64,000 nucleotides of DNA from Frigidibacter oleivorans (GCF_003993775.1 NZ_RJRZ01000015.1:29073-93072), one strand, 5' to 3'; shown: positions 8,428-17,621, numbered from the stretch's first letter. Translations and numbers: made by a program. The notes: generated from the sequence alone by a model not told the origin.

Positions 8428-8458
8428 GGACGCGCCCCTTCCTCCCGGGGGCGCGTCC
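8428..8458 (+). terminator. First hairpin downstream of luxI
   Basis: GGACGCGCCCC (8428-8438) pairs perfectly with GGGGCGCGTCC (8448-8458) around a nine-base loop. There is no T tract after it, so it may be a transcript-end or stabilising structure rather than a simple intrinsic terminator. Confidence 0.5.
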
Positions 8459-8467
8459 CAAACCCCC

Positions 8468-8499
8468 GGGGCCGGCCGCGCGACATCGCGGCCGGCCCC
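8468..8499 (+). terminator. Second hairpin downstream of luxI
   Basis: GGGGCCGGCCGCG (8468-8480) and CGCGGCCGGCCCC (8487-8499) form a perfect 13-bp stem with loop CGACAT, nine bases after the first hairpin. Together the pair separates the luxRI unit from rarA. No T tract follows. Confidence 0.55.
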
Positions 8500-8554
8500 G
8501 ATGCATTGAACGGGCGCCGCTTCCCCCGCGCCGCGGCCGGCGATAAAAGGGGCC

Positions 8555-9886
8555 ATGTCAGACCTTTTCGACAGACCGCCCCAGAACGGCGCCCCCGACG
8601 GTCCGCGCAAGGCGGGCGCCGCGCCGCGGCCGCTGGCGGACCGGATCCGGCCCGCCGCCCTGTCCGAGGTGATCGGCCAGGAACATGTGCTGGGGCCGGA
8701 TGGTCCGCTGGGGGCGATGCTGGCCGCGGGATCGCTGTCGTCGCTGATCCTCTGGGGGCCGCCCGGCGTCGGCAAGACGACCATCGCCCGGCTGCTGGCG
8801 GATGCGACCGACCTGACCTTCGTGCAGATCAGCGCGATCTTCAGCGGCGTCCCCGAACTGCGCAAGGTGTTCGAGGCCGCCAAGCTGCGGCGGAGCCAGG
8901 GTCAGGGCACGCTGCTGTTCGTGGACGAGATCCACCGCTTCAACAAGGCGCAGCAGGACGGCTTCCTGCCGCATATGGAGGACGGGACCATCCTCCTCGT
9001 CGGTGCCACCACCGAGAACCCGAGTTTCGAGCTGAACGCGGCGCTCCTGTCCCGGTCGCAGGTGATCGTGCTGAACCGCCTGACCCCCGCCGATCTGGAA
9101 CGGCTGGTCCAGCGCGCAGAGCAGGAGGCCGGGCGCCCGCTGCCCCTGACCGCCCCGGCGCGCGAGGCGTTGATCGAGATGGCGGATGGCGACGGGCGGG
9201 CGGCGCTGAACCTCGTCGAACAGGTGCTGGCCTGGAAGGTGGAAGGCAAGCTCGACCCGCAGGCGCTGGCGCAGCGGCTGATGCGGCGGGCGGCGAAATA
9301 CGACAAGTCGGGCGACGAACATTTCAACCTGATCTCTGCCCTGCACAAGTCGGTGCGCGGCTCGGACCCGGATGCCGCGCTCTATTGGTTCGCGCGAATG
9401 CTGGAGGGGGGCGAGGATCCGCGCTACCTCGCCCGGCGGCTGGTGCGGATGGCGGTGGAGGATATCGGGCTCGCCGATCCGCAATGCCAGACGCAATGCC
9501 TGCACGCCTGGGAGATCTATGAACGGCTCGGCAGCCCCGAGGGCGAACTGGCGCTGGCGCAGGCGGTGATCTACCTCGCGCTCGCGCCCAAGTCGAACGC
9601 CGGCTATGTCGCCTACAAGGCGGCGCGGGCCGAGGCGCGGCGCAGCGGGTCGGAACCGCCGCCGAAGCACATCCTGAACGCGCCGACCCGGCTGATGAAG
9701 GATCAGGGCTATGGCGCGGGCTATGCCTATGACCATGACGCCGAGGACGGCTTTTCCGGGCAGGACTATTTCCCCGAAGGCATGCGCCGGCCGCTGCTCT
9801 ACCAGCCCGTCGAACGCGGCTTCGAACGCGAGCTGAAAAAGCGGCTCGAGTTCTTCGCGCGGCTCCGCGACAAGCGCCGGACCTGA
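8555..9886 (+). CDS. rarA: Replication-associated recombination protein A (AAA+ ATPase)
   Basis: RarA/MgsA is an AAA+ ATPase related to clamp loaders, acting at stalled replication forks. The 443-residue product has the N-terminal ADRIRPAALSEVIGQEHVLG, Walker A GPPGVGKTT (about residues 69-77), Walker B LLFVDEIHRF, sensor 1 GATTENPSFELN, an arginine-finger region (LLSRSQV) and the C-terminal tetramerisation part (ALYWFARMLEGGEDPRYLARRL and PEGMRRPLLYQP). The length is normal. It appears to be a single transcription unit bounded by hairpins. Confidence 0.95.
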   Translation: MSDLFDRPPQNGAPDGPRKAGAAPRPLADRIRPAALSEVIGQEHVLGPDGPLGAMLAAGSLSSLILWGPPGVGKTTIARLLADATDLTFVQISAIFSGVPELRKVFEAAKLRRSQGQGTLLFVDEIHRFNKAQQDGFLPHMEDGTILLVGATTENPSFELNAALLSRSQVIVLNRLTPADLERLVQRAEQEAGRPLPLTAPAREALIEMADGDGRAALNLVEQVLAWKVEGKLDPQALAQRLMRRAAKYDKSGDEHFNLISALHKSVRGSDPDAALYWFARMLEGGEDPRYLARRLVRMAVEDIGLADPQCQTQCLHAWEIYERLGSPEGELALAQAVIYLALAPKSNAGYVAYKAARAEARRSGSEPPPKHILNAPTRLMKDQGYGAGYAYDHDAEDGFSGQDYFPEGMRRPLLYQPVERGFERELKKRLEFFARLRDKRRT

Positions 9887-9923
9887 CCTTCTGCACCTGA
9901 TGCAGCCCTGCGGGGGGGCCGGG

Positions 9924-9946
9924 GCGCGCCAGGTCCCCCGGCGCGC
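9924..9946 (+). terminator. GC hairpin between rarA and crcB
   Basis: GCGCGCC (9924-9930) pairs with GGCGCGC (9940-9946) across a nine-base loop, 37 bases after the rarA stop, in a very G/C-rich gap. There is no T tract, so its role as a terminator is tentative. Confidence 0.35.
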
Positions 9947-10007
9947 AGCCCCCTGAAGCCCCCCCGTGCCGGTTGACTTTCCGCCCCCTCCGATCCAGTG
10001 AGACGGG

Positions 10008-10382
10008 ATGATCCAGACGCTTTTTCAGGTCGCCCTCGGCGGCGCGCTCGGCGCTTCGGCCCGCTGGCTGACAGGTGTGGCGGTGCTGCGCCTGATCGGG
10101 CCGGGATTCCCCTGGGCCACGCTGCTGGTGAACGTGCTGGGCTCGTTCCTGATGGGGGTTCTGGTGCTTGTCCTCGCGGGCTGGGGCAACCGCTATGCGC
10201 CCTTCGCGATGACCGGCCTTCTGGGCGGCTTCACCACCTTCTCGGCCTTCTCGCTCGACACGGTGACGCTGTGGGAGCGTGGCCAGCCGGAACTGGCACT
10301 GGCCTATGTCGCGGCTTCGGTCCTGCTGTCGCTGTCGGCGCTGGCGGCGGGGCTGGTCCTGGCGCGGGCGGTGCTGGCATGA
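10008..10382 (+). CDS. crcB: Fluoride exporter CrcB/Fluc
   Basis: A 124-residue inner-membrane protein with four hydrophobic segments (about residues 3-22, 32-58, 64-82, 92-120) and the family motifs GGALGASARWL, GTL/LLVNVLGSFLMG and GLLGGFTTFSAFSLD. Fluc channels form dual-topology dimers that expel fluoride. No recognisable fluoride riboswitch lies upstream. The gene overlaps the following pseudouridine synthase at ATGA (10379-10382), indicating co-translation. Confidence 0.94.
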   Translation: MIQTLFQVALGGALGASARWLTGVAVLRLIGPGFPWATLLVNVLGSFLMGVLVLVLAGWGNRYAPFAMTGLLGGFTTFSAFSLDTVTLWERGQPELALAYVAASVLLSLSALAAGLVLARAVLA

Positions 10383-11446
10383 GCGGCGTGCAACTGGTGC
10401 AGGTGACCGAGGCCGAGGGCGAGGCGCGGCTCGACCGCTGGATGAAGCGGCGCTTTCCGCAGGTGACGCAGGGCGCCATCGAAAAGCTGTGCCGCACCGG
10501 CCAGATCCGGGTGGACGGGGCGCGGGCCAAGGCCTCGACCCGCGTCGCGCCGGGGATGGAGGTGCGCGTGCCGCCGCTGCCCGAGGCGAAGCCCGCCGAG
10601 GCGACCGAGGACGCCGCCGCGCCCGAGACGCGGCGCCCTGCGATCCCCGCCGCCGATGCCGAGATGATCCAGGCCGCGGTGCTGTGGAAGGACGAACACA
10701 TCATCGCGCTGAACAAGCCGCCGGGCCTGCCCTCGCAGGGCGGATCGGGGCAGGGGGGGCGGCATGTCGACGGGCTGACGCCCGCGCTGATGTTCGGCTA
10801 CAAGGACCGGCCGAAGCTGGTGCACCGGCTGGACAAGGATACGTCGGGCGTGCTGCTCTTGGCCCGCACCGACCGGGTCGCCCGCGCCCTGTCCGAGGCA
10901 TTCCGGCTGAAGACCACGCGCAAGATCTACTGGGCCGCGGTGGCGGGGGTGCCGAACCCGCGGATGGGCACCATCCGCTTCGGCCTCGTCAAGGCGGCGG
11001 GCCGGGGCGGGTCGGGCGACGAGCGGATGATCTGCATTCACCCGTCGAAAGTCGACCAGACCGAAGGCGCCAAGCGCGCGACCACCGATTATGCCGTGCT
11101 CGACGCGCTCGGCACCCGCGCCGCCTGGGTGGCGCTGGTGCCGATCACCGGGCGCACGCATCAGCTGCGCGCGCATATGGCCGAGATCGGTCACCCGATC
11201 GCCGGCGACGGCAAGTATGGCGGGTCCGGGCAGGAAAACCTCGGCGACGGCTGGGGCGCGAACCTCGGCGGCGAGATCAGCCGCAAGCTGCACCTGCACG
11301 CCCGCCAGATCAGCTTCGACCACCCGATCACGAAGAAGCGCATCACCCTGACCGCGCCGCTGCCCGATCACATGGCGCGGACGTGGAAGACGCTGGGCTG
11401 GAACGAACGCGACGTGCCCGCCGATCCGTTCCAGGAGCCGACGTGA
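10379..11446 (+). CDS. RluA-family 23S rRNA pseudouridine synthase
   Basis: The 355-residue product has an N-terminal S4 RNA-binding domain (about 14-70: ARLDRWMKRRFPQVTQGAIEKLCRTGQIRVDG), a linker, and the RluA catalytic domain with the catalytic aspartate in LVHRLDKDTSGVLLLA, followed by RKIYWA and the substrate-binding PITGRTHQLRAHMAEIGHPIAGDGKYGG. The S4 domain suggests an RluC/RluD-type enzyme, but the exact uridine targets cannot be told apart here. It overlaps both crcB (ATGA) and the next gene (GTGA). Confidence 0.9.
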   Translation: MSGVQLVQVTEAEGEARLDRWMKRRFPQVTQGAIEKLCRTGQIRVDGARAKASTRVAPGMEVRVPPLPEAKPAEATEDAAAPETRRPAIPAADAEMIQAAVLWKDEHIIALNKPPGLPSQGGSGQGGRHVDGLTPALMFGYKDRPKLVHRLDKDTSGVLLLARTDRVARALSEAFRLKTTRKIYWAAVAGVPNPRMGTIRFGLVKAAGRGGSGDERMICIHPSKVDQTEGAKRATTDYAVLDALGTRAAWVALVPITGRTHQLRAHMAEIGHPIAGDGKYGGSGQENLGDGWGANLGGEISRKLHLHARQISFDHPITKKRITLTAPLPDHMARTWKTLGWNERDVPADPFQEPT

Positions 11447-12117
11447 GCCTGCGTCTTGTCATCTTCGATGTCGACGGCACGCTCGTGGACAGCCAGAACC
11501 ACATCCATGCCGCGATGACCGAGGGGTTCCGCAGCGCGGGCCACGCGCCGCCTCCGCTGGACCGGGTGCTGTCGATCGTGGGCCTGTCGCTGCCCGAGGC
11601 GGTGGCGGTGCTGGCCCCGGACCTGCCCCCGGCCGAGCGCGACGCGATTGTCGCCGCCTACAAGGCCTCGTTCCAGCGGCTGCGCGTCGCCGGGCTGGCG
11701 CCGCTCTATCCCGGCGCGCGCGAGGCGCTGGTCACGCTGTCGGCGCGGCCGGGGCTGGATCTGGGCATCGCCACCGGCAAGTCGCGGCGCGGGCTGACGC
11801 ATATCCTGTCGGCGCATGACCTGGCGCGGATGTTCGTGACGACGCAGGTGGCGGACGATCATCCGTCGAAGCCGCATCCCGCGATGCTGCACGCCGCGCT
11901 CGAACAGGCGGGGGTGGACGCGGCCGAGGCGGTGATGGTCGGCGACACGACCTATGATGTGGAGATGGCGCAGGCGGCCGGCATGGCGGCAATCGGCGTG
12001 GGCTGGGGCTATCACAGCGCGCCCGCGCTGGTCGCGGCGGGGGCCGTGGCGGTGGTGGCGGATTTCGCCGGGCTGCTGGACCGGATCGACGCGCTGACCG
12101 TAAGGACATCGGCATGA
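11443..12117 (+). CDS. HAD-superfamily hydrolase, phosphoglycolate-phosphatase-like
   Basis: A 224-residue HAD subfamily IA phosphatase: motif I FDVDGTLVDS (residues 8-17) with the nucleophilic and acid/base aspartates, a helical cap, motif II GIATGKS, motif III KPHP and motif IV MVGDTTYDVEMA. It starts at GTG (11443), overlapping the upstream stop as GTGA. The substrate is unknown; Gph-like activity is the closest family guess. The operon context (crcB, RluA-type enzyme, ATP12) is common in Rhodobacterales but does not identify the substrate. Confidence 0.85.
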   Translation: MSLRLVIFDVDGTLVDSQNHIHAAMTEGFRSAGHAPPPLDRVLSIVGLSLPEAVAVLAPDLPPAERDAIVAAYKASFQRLRVAGLAPLYPGAREALVTLSARPGLDLGIATGKSRRGLTHILSAHDLARMFVTTQVADDHPSKPHPAMLHAALEQAGVDAAEAVMVGDTTYDVEMAQAAGMAAIGVGWGYHSAPALVAAGAVAVVADFAGLLDRIDALTVRTSA

Positions 12118-12827
12118 GCGAGTGGAAGGCGCGGCGGTTCTGGACGGCGGCGGCGGTGGAACCGGCCGCCGGGGGCTTTGCCGTCACGCTCGACGGGCGG
12201 CCCGTGCGCACCCCCGGCAAGCGCCCGCTGGTCCTGCCGACCCGGGCGCTGGCCGAGGCGGTGGCGGCGGAATGGCAGGCGCAGGGCGATACGGTCGATC
12301 CCCGCGCAATGCCCGTCACCCGCGCCGCCAATTCCGCGCTCGATACCGTGGCGCAGAACCGCGCCAGCATCGAGGGGATGATCGCGGCCTATGGTGCCAG
12401 CGACCTTCTGTGCTATCGGGCCGAGGCGCCGGAGGCACTGGTGGCGCGGCAGGCGGCGGAATGGGATCCGCTGCTGGACTGGGCTGCCCGCGACCTGGGC
12501 GCGCCGCTGCGGGTGACGGCCGGCGTCGTGCCGGTCGATCAGCCGCCCGAAAGCCTCGCGGCCCTGGCCGCGCGGCTGGCGGCGCTGACCGACATGGAAC
12601 TGACGGCGATGCACGATCTGGTGGCGCTCAGCGGCTCGCTGGTGCTGGGCCTCGCCGCAGCCGATGGCCTGCACCCGCCGGAAGACATCTGGCGCCTGTC
12701 CCGAATCGACGAGGATCATCAGGCCTCGGAATGGGGTGTCGACGAAGAGGCGGCAGAGGTGGCCGCGCGCAAGCGGGCGGACTTCCTGCAGGCGCATCGT
12801 CTGCTGCGGCTGGCCCGCGCGGAGTAA
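12114..12827 (+). CDS. ATP12-family F1-ATPase assembly chaperone
   Basis: ATP12 proteins bind the F1 alpha subunit before hexamer assembly; the family occurs in mitochondria and alphaproteobacteria. The 237-residue product shows the typical N-terminal RRFWTAAAVEP-GGFAVTLDGRPVRTPGKRPL, the central AANSALDTVAQNR, DLLCYRAE, and the C-terminal SRIDEDHQASEWGVDEEAAEVAARK. It overlaps the HAD gene at ATGA (12114-12117) and ends the four-gene operon. Confidence 0.9.
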   Translation: MSEWKARRFWTAAAVEPAAGGFAVTLDGRPVRTPGKRPLVLPTRALAEAVAAEWQAQGDTVDPRAMPVTRAANSALDTVAQNRASIEGMIAAYGASDLLCYRAEAPEALVARQAAEWDPLLDWAARDLGAPLRVTAGVVPVDQPPESLAALAARLAALTDMELTAMHDLVALSGSLVLGLAAADGLHPPEDIWRLSRIDEDHQASEWGVDEEAAEVAARKRADFLQAHRLLRLARAE

Positions 12828-12887
12828 CGCCCGCGCGCCGCCCCGGAGCCGGTGGCAAACCATGGATCTGGCGGCATTGAAGCGGCC

Positions 12888-12930
12888 TGCCCAAAGGCTG
12901 GGCAAGTGCCAAGCGGCTGGGCAAATGCCC
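12888..12930. promoter_or_regulatory. Cluster of direct and inverted repeats upstream of the bzt operon
   Basis: Two 15-base direct repeats, GGCTGGGCAAGTGCC (12896-12910) and GGCTGGGCAAATGCC (12915-12929), lie 19 bases apart, nearly two helical turns. Interleaved dyads are TGCCCA-N5-TGGGCA (12888-12904) and GGGCA-AA-TGCCC (12919-12930). They end 11 bases before a promoter-like -35 box, a position expected for an activator or repressor site controlling amino-acid uptake. The regulator is not identified. Confidence 0.5.
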
Positions 12931-12941
12931 TCCCGTTCGCC

Positions 12942-12970
12942 TTGACTGGCCAATCAAAATCGGCCCACAC
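12942..12970 (+). promoter_or_regulatory. Putative promoter of the bztABCD-type operon
   Basis: TTGACT (12942-12947) is followed after 17 bases by CCACAC(T) at 12965-12970, a poor -10. The -35 box is strong and lies about 110 bases upstream of the substrate-binding-protein start. The weak -10 would be consistent with activator-dependent transcription from the adjoining repeats. Confidence 0.4.
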
Positions 12971-13059
12971 TCCGCTCATTGAGGACACCCTCAAGACGCA
13001 ACCGGTCAGCGGCTGCGCGAAATACCGCCGTCCGGGCGGCAACTCAGGAAGAGGTAAGC

Positions 13060-14079
13060 ATGAACAGAACCGTATTTCTTGGCACGCTGGCGGCTGCCGG
13101 CCTGTCCGCGGGCCTTGCCGGTGCGGCTACGCTGGATGACGTCAAGGCGCGCGACGAACTGAACTGCGGCGTGAACACCGGCCTCGTGGGCTTTGCCGCA
13201 CCGGATGCCAGCGGCGCCTGGTCGGGCTTCGACGTGGCCATCTGCAAGGCCGTCGCGGCGGCGGTTCTGGGCGATGCCAACAAGGTGAAGTACGTGCCCA
13301 CCACCGGCCAAACCCGCTTTACCGCGCTGGCCTCGGGCGAGGTCGACATCCTGTCGCGCAACACCACCTGGACCTTCTCGCGCGATGCCGACCTGAAGTT
13401 CACCTTCGTGGGCGTCAACTACTATGACGGCCAGGGCTTCATGGTGAACAAGTCGCTGGGCGTCAGCTCGGCCAAGGAACTCGACGGCGCCACGATCTGC
13501 ATCCAGACCGGCACCACGACCGAGCTGAACCTCGCCGACTACTTCAAGACCAACAACATGAGCTATCAGCCGGTCCCGATCGAGACCAATGCCGAGGGCG
13601 AACAGCAGTTCCTCGCGGGGGCCTGCGATGCCTACACCACCGACGCCTCGGGCCTCGCCGCCACCCGCGCCGCCTTTGCCAACCCCGATGATTTCGTGAT
13701 TCTGCCCGAGATCATCTCGAAAGAGCCGCTGGGGCCGCTGGTCCGTCAGGGCGACGACGAATGGGCCGACGTTGTCCGCTGGACGCTGAACGCGCTGATC
13801 GCCGCGGAAGAATACGGCATCACCTCGGCCAATATCGAGGAACGCTCGAAGTCGACCGACAACCCGGAAGTCGCCCGTCTGCTGGGCGCGGGCGAGGACG
13901 ATCTGGGCGCGATGATCCGGCTCGACAAGGAATGGGCCAAGCGCGCCATCATGGCGGGCGGCAACTACGGCGAAATCTTCGCCGCGACGATCGGTGAATC
14001 GACCCCGATCGGCCTCGCCCGCGGCCTGAACGCGCAGTGGACCCAGGGCGGGCTGCTCTACACTCCGCCGTTCCGCTAA
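13060..14079 (+). CDS. bztA: Amino-acid ABC transporter periplasmic binding protein (BztA/AapJ type)
   Basis: The 339-residue product has a signal peptide (MNRTVFLGTLAAAGLSAGLAGA, cleavage near residue 22) and a family-3 solute-binding fold: LNCGVNTGLVGFAAPDASG, GFDVAICKAVAAAVLGD, ALASGEVDILSRNTTWTFSRD, and QFLAGACDAYTTD. BztA/AapJ proteins bind acidic and other L-amino acids with broad specificity. The start has an AGGAAGAGG ribosome-binding site. It is the first gene of a four-gene operon with two permeases and an ATPase. Confidence 0.93.
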   Translation: MNRTVFLGTLAAAGLSAGLAGAATLDDVKARDELNCGVNTGLVGFAAPDASGAWSGFDVAICKAVAAAVLGDANKVKYVPTTGQTRFTALASGEVDILSRNTTWTFSRDADLKFTFVGVNYYDGQGFMVNKSLGVSSAKELDGATICIQTGTTTELNLADYFKTNNMSYQPVPIETNAEGEQQFLAGACDAYTTDASGLAATRAAFANPDDFVILPEIISKEPLGPLVRQGDDEWADVVRWTLNALIAAEEYGITSANIEERSKSTDNPEVARLLGAGEDDLGAMIRLDKEWAKRAIMAGGNYGEIFAATIGESTPIGLARGLNAQWTQGGLLYTPPFR

Positions 14080-14089
14080 GAACCGGCCC

Positions 14090-14117
14090 CGGGGGCGCGC
14101 CGCGAGGTGCGCCCCCG
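14090..14117 (+). terminator. Intercistronic hairpin between bztA and bztB
   Basis: CGGGGGCGC (14090-14098) pairs with GCGCCCCCG (14109-14117). No T tract follows. A stable stem after the binding-protein gene of an ABC operon commonly leaves more of the binding-protein message than of the permease message, by partial termination or by 3' stabilisation; that role here is inferred from position. Confidence 0.55.
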
Positions 14118-14210
14118 ATGCTTCCAACGGGGTGACCGGACCGCAGGGCGCTTGACGCCCGCCAATCAGGCCAAAGGCCGCGCGGGACCGGGATCAGGGG
14201 ATGACATATA

Positions 14211-15488
14211 ATGACGATCGCCACCGATCCGCCGAAGGACTCCTTTCGGCTGAGCATGTTGCTGTACGACACGCGCTATCGCGCGCTGACCATCCAGGTC
14301 GTCGTGCTGCTGCTGTTCATGGCGGGGGTTGCCTGGCTGGTGGACAACACCATCCAGAACCTTCAGACGCTGGGCAAGGATTTCAGCTTCGGCTTCCTGA
14401 CCAACCGGGCAGGCTATGACATCAACCAGCGGCTGATCGCCTATACCAACGACAGCAGCCACGCGCGGGCCATGCTGGTCGGCCTGCTGAACACGCTGCT
14501 GGTTTCGGCGATGGCCTGTGCCGCCGCGACGGTGATCGGCATCTTCGTCGGCGTGCTGCGCCTGTCGCCGAACTGGCTGATCGCGCGGCTGATGACCGTC
14601 TATGTCGAGATGTTCCGCAACATCCCCGTGCTGCTGTGGATCCTCGTCGCCTATGCCGTCTTCACCGAGGTGACGCCGCAGCCGCGCGACTTTCGCCTGA
14701 CGCCCGAGATGGAGGCCGCGGGCGAAACCCCCGCCGCCTCGATGCTGCTGTTCGACAGCATCGCCATCACCAATCGCGGCACCTCGATCCCCGAACCGCT
14801 GTTCGACCGGTCGCTGGGCAATGTCAGCCTCGGGCTGTTCGATGTCAGCCTCGATCTGGTCGCGCTGGTCGCGGTCATCGTCGCCGCCGTTCTGGCCAAC
14901 CGGGCGCTGCTGCGGCAGGCGGCCCGCATCCAGGACGCGACCGGGCGCCGCCCGACGACATGGTGGAAAAGCCTGCTGATCCTCGTGCTGCCGCCGGTCC
15001 TGCTGCTGGTGGCGCTGGGCTTCCATCTGGGGCTGCCGGAACTGGCGGGCTTCAACTTCCAGGGCGGCATCCTCGTGTCCAACTCGCTGATGGCGCTGTG
15101 GCTGGGGCTGACGCTCTATACCGCGGCCTTCATCGCCGAGGCGGTGCGCGCCGGCATCCTCGCCGTGTCGCGCGGCCAGACCGAGGCCGCCTATGCGCTG
15201 GGCCTGCGCCCGCGCCGGACGATGAGCCTCGTGATCCTGCCGCAGGCGCTGCGGGTGATCGTGCCGCCGCTGATCTCGCAATACCTCAACATCACCAAGA
15301 ACTCGTCGCTGGCCATCGCCGTGGGCTACATGGACCTGCGCGGCACGCTGGGGGGCATCACCCTGAACCAGACGGGGCGCGAGCTGGAGGCGGTGCTGCT
15401 GATGATGCTGATCTACCTAATCATCAGCCTCGTCATCTCGGGCGTGATGAACGTCTACAACAACTCCGTCCGGCTGAAGGAGCGCTGA
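14211..15488 (+). CDS. bztB: Amino-acid ABC transporter permease (BztB/AapQ type)
   Basis: A 425-residue inner-membrane permease of the His/Glu/Gln family. It has a first transmembrane segment at about residues 25-46, a long periplasmic region, and the C-terminal permease core with the EAA loop (EAVRAGILAVSRGQTEAAYALGL, LRPRRTMSLVILPQALRVIVPP) that docks to the ATPase. Length over 400 residues is typical of BztB/AapQ and longer than ordinary HisQ-type subunits. The next gene starts one base after its stop. Confidence 0.93.
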   Translation: MTIATDPPKDSFRLSMLLYDTRYRALTIQVVVLLLFMAGVAWLVDNTIQNLQTLGKDFSFGFLTNRAGYDINQRLIAYTNDSSHARAMLVGLLNTLLVSAMACAAATVIGIFVGVLRLSPNWLIARLMTVYVEMFRNIPVLLWILVAYAVFTEVTPQPRDFRLTPEMEAAGETPAASMLLFDSIAITNRGTSIPEPLFDRSLGNVSLGLFDVSLDLVALVAVIVAAVLANRALLRQAARIQDATGRRPTTWWKSLLILVLPPVLLLVALGFHLGLPELAGFNFQGGILVSNSLMALWLGLTLYTAAFIAEAVRAGILAVSRGQTEAAYALGLRPRRTMSLVILPQALRVIVPPLISQYLNITKNSSLAIAVGYMDLRGTLGGITLNQTGRELEAVLLMMLIYLIISLVISGVMNVYNNSVRLKER

Positions 15489-15489
15489 G

Positions 15490-16809
15490 ATGAGCGATAC
15501 CCACGCCGAAACCGTCGCCTTCGTCCGGGAAACGATGCTGCCGCAGGCCGCCCCGCCGGCCAGCCAGACCGGTGCCGTCCGGTGGCTGCGCGAAAACCTG
15601 TTCTCGACCTGGGTGAACGGGGCGCTGACCGTGCTGGGCCTTCTGGCCATCTTCTGGCTGGGGACGCATCTGCTGCCCTGGTTCCTGCACGGGGTCTGGA
15701 ACGCCAACTCGCTGGCCGAGTGCCGCGAGATCATCGCCAACCGCTGGGGCGACGAGGCGAGCGGCGCCTGCTGGGCGGTGATCCGCGAACGCTGGAACCA
15801 GTTCCTGTTCGGCTTCTATCCCAGCCACCTTTACTGGCGGCCGATCCTGGCGCTGCTGCTGCTGTTCGCGGCGCTGGCGCCGGTGCTGTTCGGCAGCGCG
15901 CCGCGGCAGCTGCTGATCCTGTCCCTCGCCTATCCGGGGCTGGCCTATCTGCTGCTTTGGGGCGGGTCGGTCTGGTTCCCGATCTCGGCCTATCTGGGCT
16001 TCGGCGCGGGCATCGCGGCCTTCCTGCTGCTGCGCCGGGCGGGCCAGTCGCTGCTGGCGCCCATCGTGGCCGTTCTGGCCGCGGTGCTGTGGTGGCTGTT
16101 CCTGGCCGGGCCGGTGGAACGCGGGCTGCAGTCGATGATCCCGCTGGCGATGGAACCGGTGCGGTCCAACGCCTTCGGCGGCTTCGTGCTGTCGATCACC
16201 ATCGGGGTCGCCGCGATCGCGCTGTCGCTGCCGCTCGGCATCGTGCTGGCGCTCGGCCGGCGGTCGGACATGTTCCTGGTCAAGGCGCTGTCGGTGGGCT
16301 TCATCGAGTTCATCCGCGGCGTGCCGCTGATCACGCTGCTGTTCACCGCCTCGCTGCTGCTGAACTATTTCCTGCCGCCGGGCACGAATTTCGACATCAT
16401 CCTGCGCGTCATCATCATGGTGACGCTGTTCGCCGCCGCCTATATCGCCGAGGTCATCCGCGGCGGGCTGGCGGCGCTGCCGCGCGGCCAGTACGAGGCG
16501 GCCGATGCGCTCGGCCTCGACTACTTCAAGTCGATGCGGCTGATCATCCTGCCGCAGGCGCTGAAGATCTCGATCCCCGGCATCGTGTCCACCTTCATCG
16601 GCCTGTTCAAGGACACCACGCTGGTGATCTTCGTGGGTCTGCTCGACCCGCTGAAGGGCATCACCGACGCCGTCCGCGCCGCGATCGAGTGGAAGGGGAT
16701 CTACTGGGAACCCTTCATCTTCGTCGGCGCCATCTTCTTCGTCTTCAACTTCGCCATGTCGCGCTACTCGATGCATCTCGAGCGCCGGCTGAAGCGCGAT
16801 CACCGCTGA
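15490..16809 (+). CDS. bztC: Amino-acid ABC transporter permease (BztC/AapM type)
   Basis: The 439-residue second permease pairs with BztB to form the membrane channel. It has about eight hydrophobic segments and the EAA loop ([30 protein letters not shown], given in parts) followed by [23 protein letters not shown]. The N-terminal third (residues 1-100) is soluble or periplasmic with two Trp-rich stretches, as in AapM. It starts at ATG 15490 with GGAGCGCTGAG upstream, immediately after bztB, and is 10 bases before bztD. Confidence 0.93.
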   Translation: MSDTHAETVAFVRETMLPQAAPPASQTGAVRWLRENLFSTWVNGALTVLGLLAIFWLGTHLLPWFLHGVWNANSLAECREIIANRWGDEASGACWAVIRERWNQFLFGFYPSHLYWRPILALLLLFAALAPVLFGSAPRQLLILSLAYPGLAYLLLWGGSVWFPISAYLGFGAGIAAFLLLRRAGQSLLAPIVAVLAAVLWWLFLAGPVERGLQSMIPLAMEPVRSNAFGGFVLSITIGVAAIALSLPLGIVLALGRRSDMFLVKALSVGFIEFIRGVPLITLLFTASLLLNYFLPPGTNFDIILRVIIMVTLFAAAYIAEVIRGGLAALPRGQYEAADALGLDYFKSMRLIILPQALKISIPGIVSTFIGLFKDTTLVIFVGLLDPLKGITDAVRAAIEWKGIYWEPFIFVGAIFFVFNFAMSRYSMHLERRLKRDHR

Positions 16810-16819
16810 GGAACCCCGC

Positions 16820-17605
16820 ATGGAAACCATCGAACGCGCGATCGACCGCAGCCACATGCAGGTCTCGGACGAGGTCGCGGTGCAGATCACGCAGATGAAC
16901 AAGTGGTACGGCCAGTTCCACGTGCTGCGCGACATCAACCTGACCGTGAACAAGGGCGAACGCATCGTCATCGCCGGCCCCTCCGGGTCGGGGAAATCGA
17001 CGCTGATCCGCTGCATCAACCGGCTGGAGGAACATCAGTCGGGCCGGATCGTGGTGGACGGCACCGAACTGACCAGCGACCTGAAGAACATCGACAAGGT
17101 CCGGTCCGAGGTCGGGATGGTGTTCCAGCACTTCAACCTGTTCCCGCATCTGACCATCCTCGAGAACTGCACGCTGGCGCCGATATGGGTGCGCAAGGTG
17201 CCGAAGAAGGAAGCCGAGGACACGGCCATGCATTTCCTGCACAAGGTCAAGATCCCGGAACAGGCGCACAAGTATCCGGGCCAGCTGTCCGGCGGCCAGC
17301 AGCAGCGGGTGGCCATCGCCCGGTCGCTGTGCATGCGGCCGCGGATCATGCTGTTCGACGAACCGACCTCGGCGCTGGACCCCGAGATGATCAAGGAAGT
17401 GCTCGACACGATGATCGAGCTGGCCGAAGAGGGCATGACCATGCTCTGCGTCACCCACGAGATGGGCTTTGCCCAGGCGGTGGCGAACCGGGTGATCTTC
17501 ATGGATCAGGGCCAGATCGTCGAACAGAACGAGCCCTATGCCTTCTTCAACAACCCGCAGAGCGAACGGACGAAGCTGTTCCTCAGCCAGATCCTCGGGC
17601 ACTGA
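16820..17605 (+). CDS. bztD: Amino-acid ABC transporter ATP-binding protein (BztD/AapP type)
   Basis: The 261-residue ATPase energises the BztABC transporter at the cytoplasmic face. Motifs in order: Walker [10 protein letters not shown] (about residues 54-62), Q-loop [13 protein letters not shown], signature [15 protein letters not shown], Walker [15 protein letters not shown], and the switch histidine in CVTHEMGFA. The N-terminal 20 residues are an extension before the ATPase fold. It ends the operon and is followed closely by a double-hairpin repeat. Confidence 0.95.
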   Translation: METIERAIDRSHMQVSDEVAVQITQMNKWYGQFHVLRDINLTVNKGERIVIAGPSGSGKSTLIRCINRLEEHQSGRIVVDGTELTSDLKNIDKVRSEVGMVFQHFNLFPHLTILENCTLAPIWVRKVPKKEAEDTAMHFLHKVKIPEQAHKYPGQLSGGQQQRVAIARSLCMRPRIMLFDEPTSALDPEMIKEVLDTMIELAEEGMTMLCVTHEMGFAQAVANRVIFMDQGQIVEQNEPYAFFNNPQSERTKLFLSQILGH

Positions 17606-17621
17606 GGGCCGGGATCGGAGC

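Noticed and set aside
9887..10007. Fluoride riboswitch upstream of crcB
   Set aside because: The short conserved crcB-motif sequences and pseudoknot pairing are not recognisable in this G/C-rich gap; only a simple hairpin is seen.
10279..11442. Long in-frame upstream extension of the HAD phosphatase across the pseudouridine synthase gene
   Set aside because: The extension is an Arg/Gly/Ala-rich shadow of the RluA-family gene; the HAD family begins at the GTG overlapping that gene's stop.
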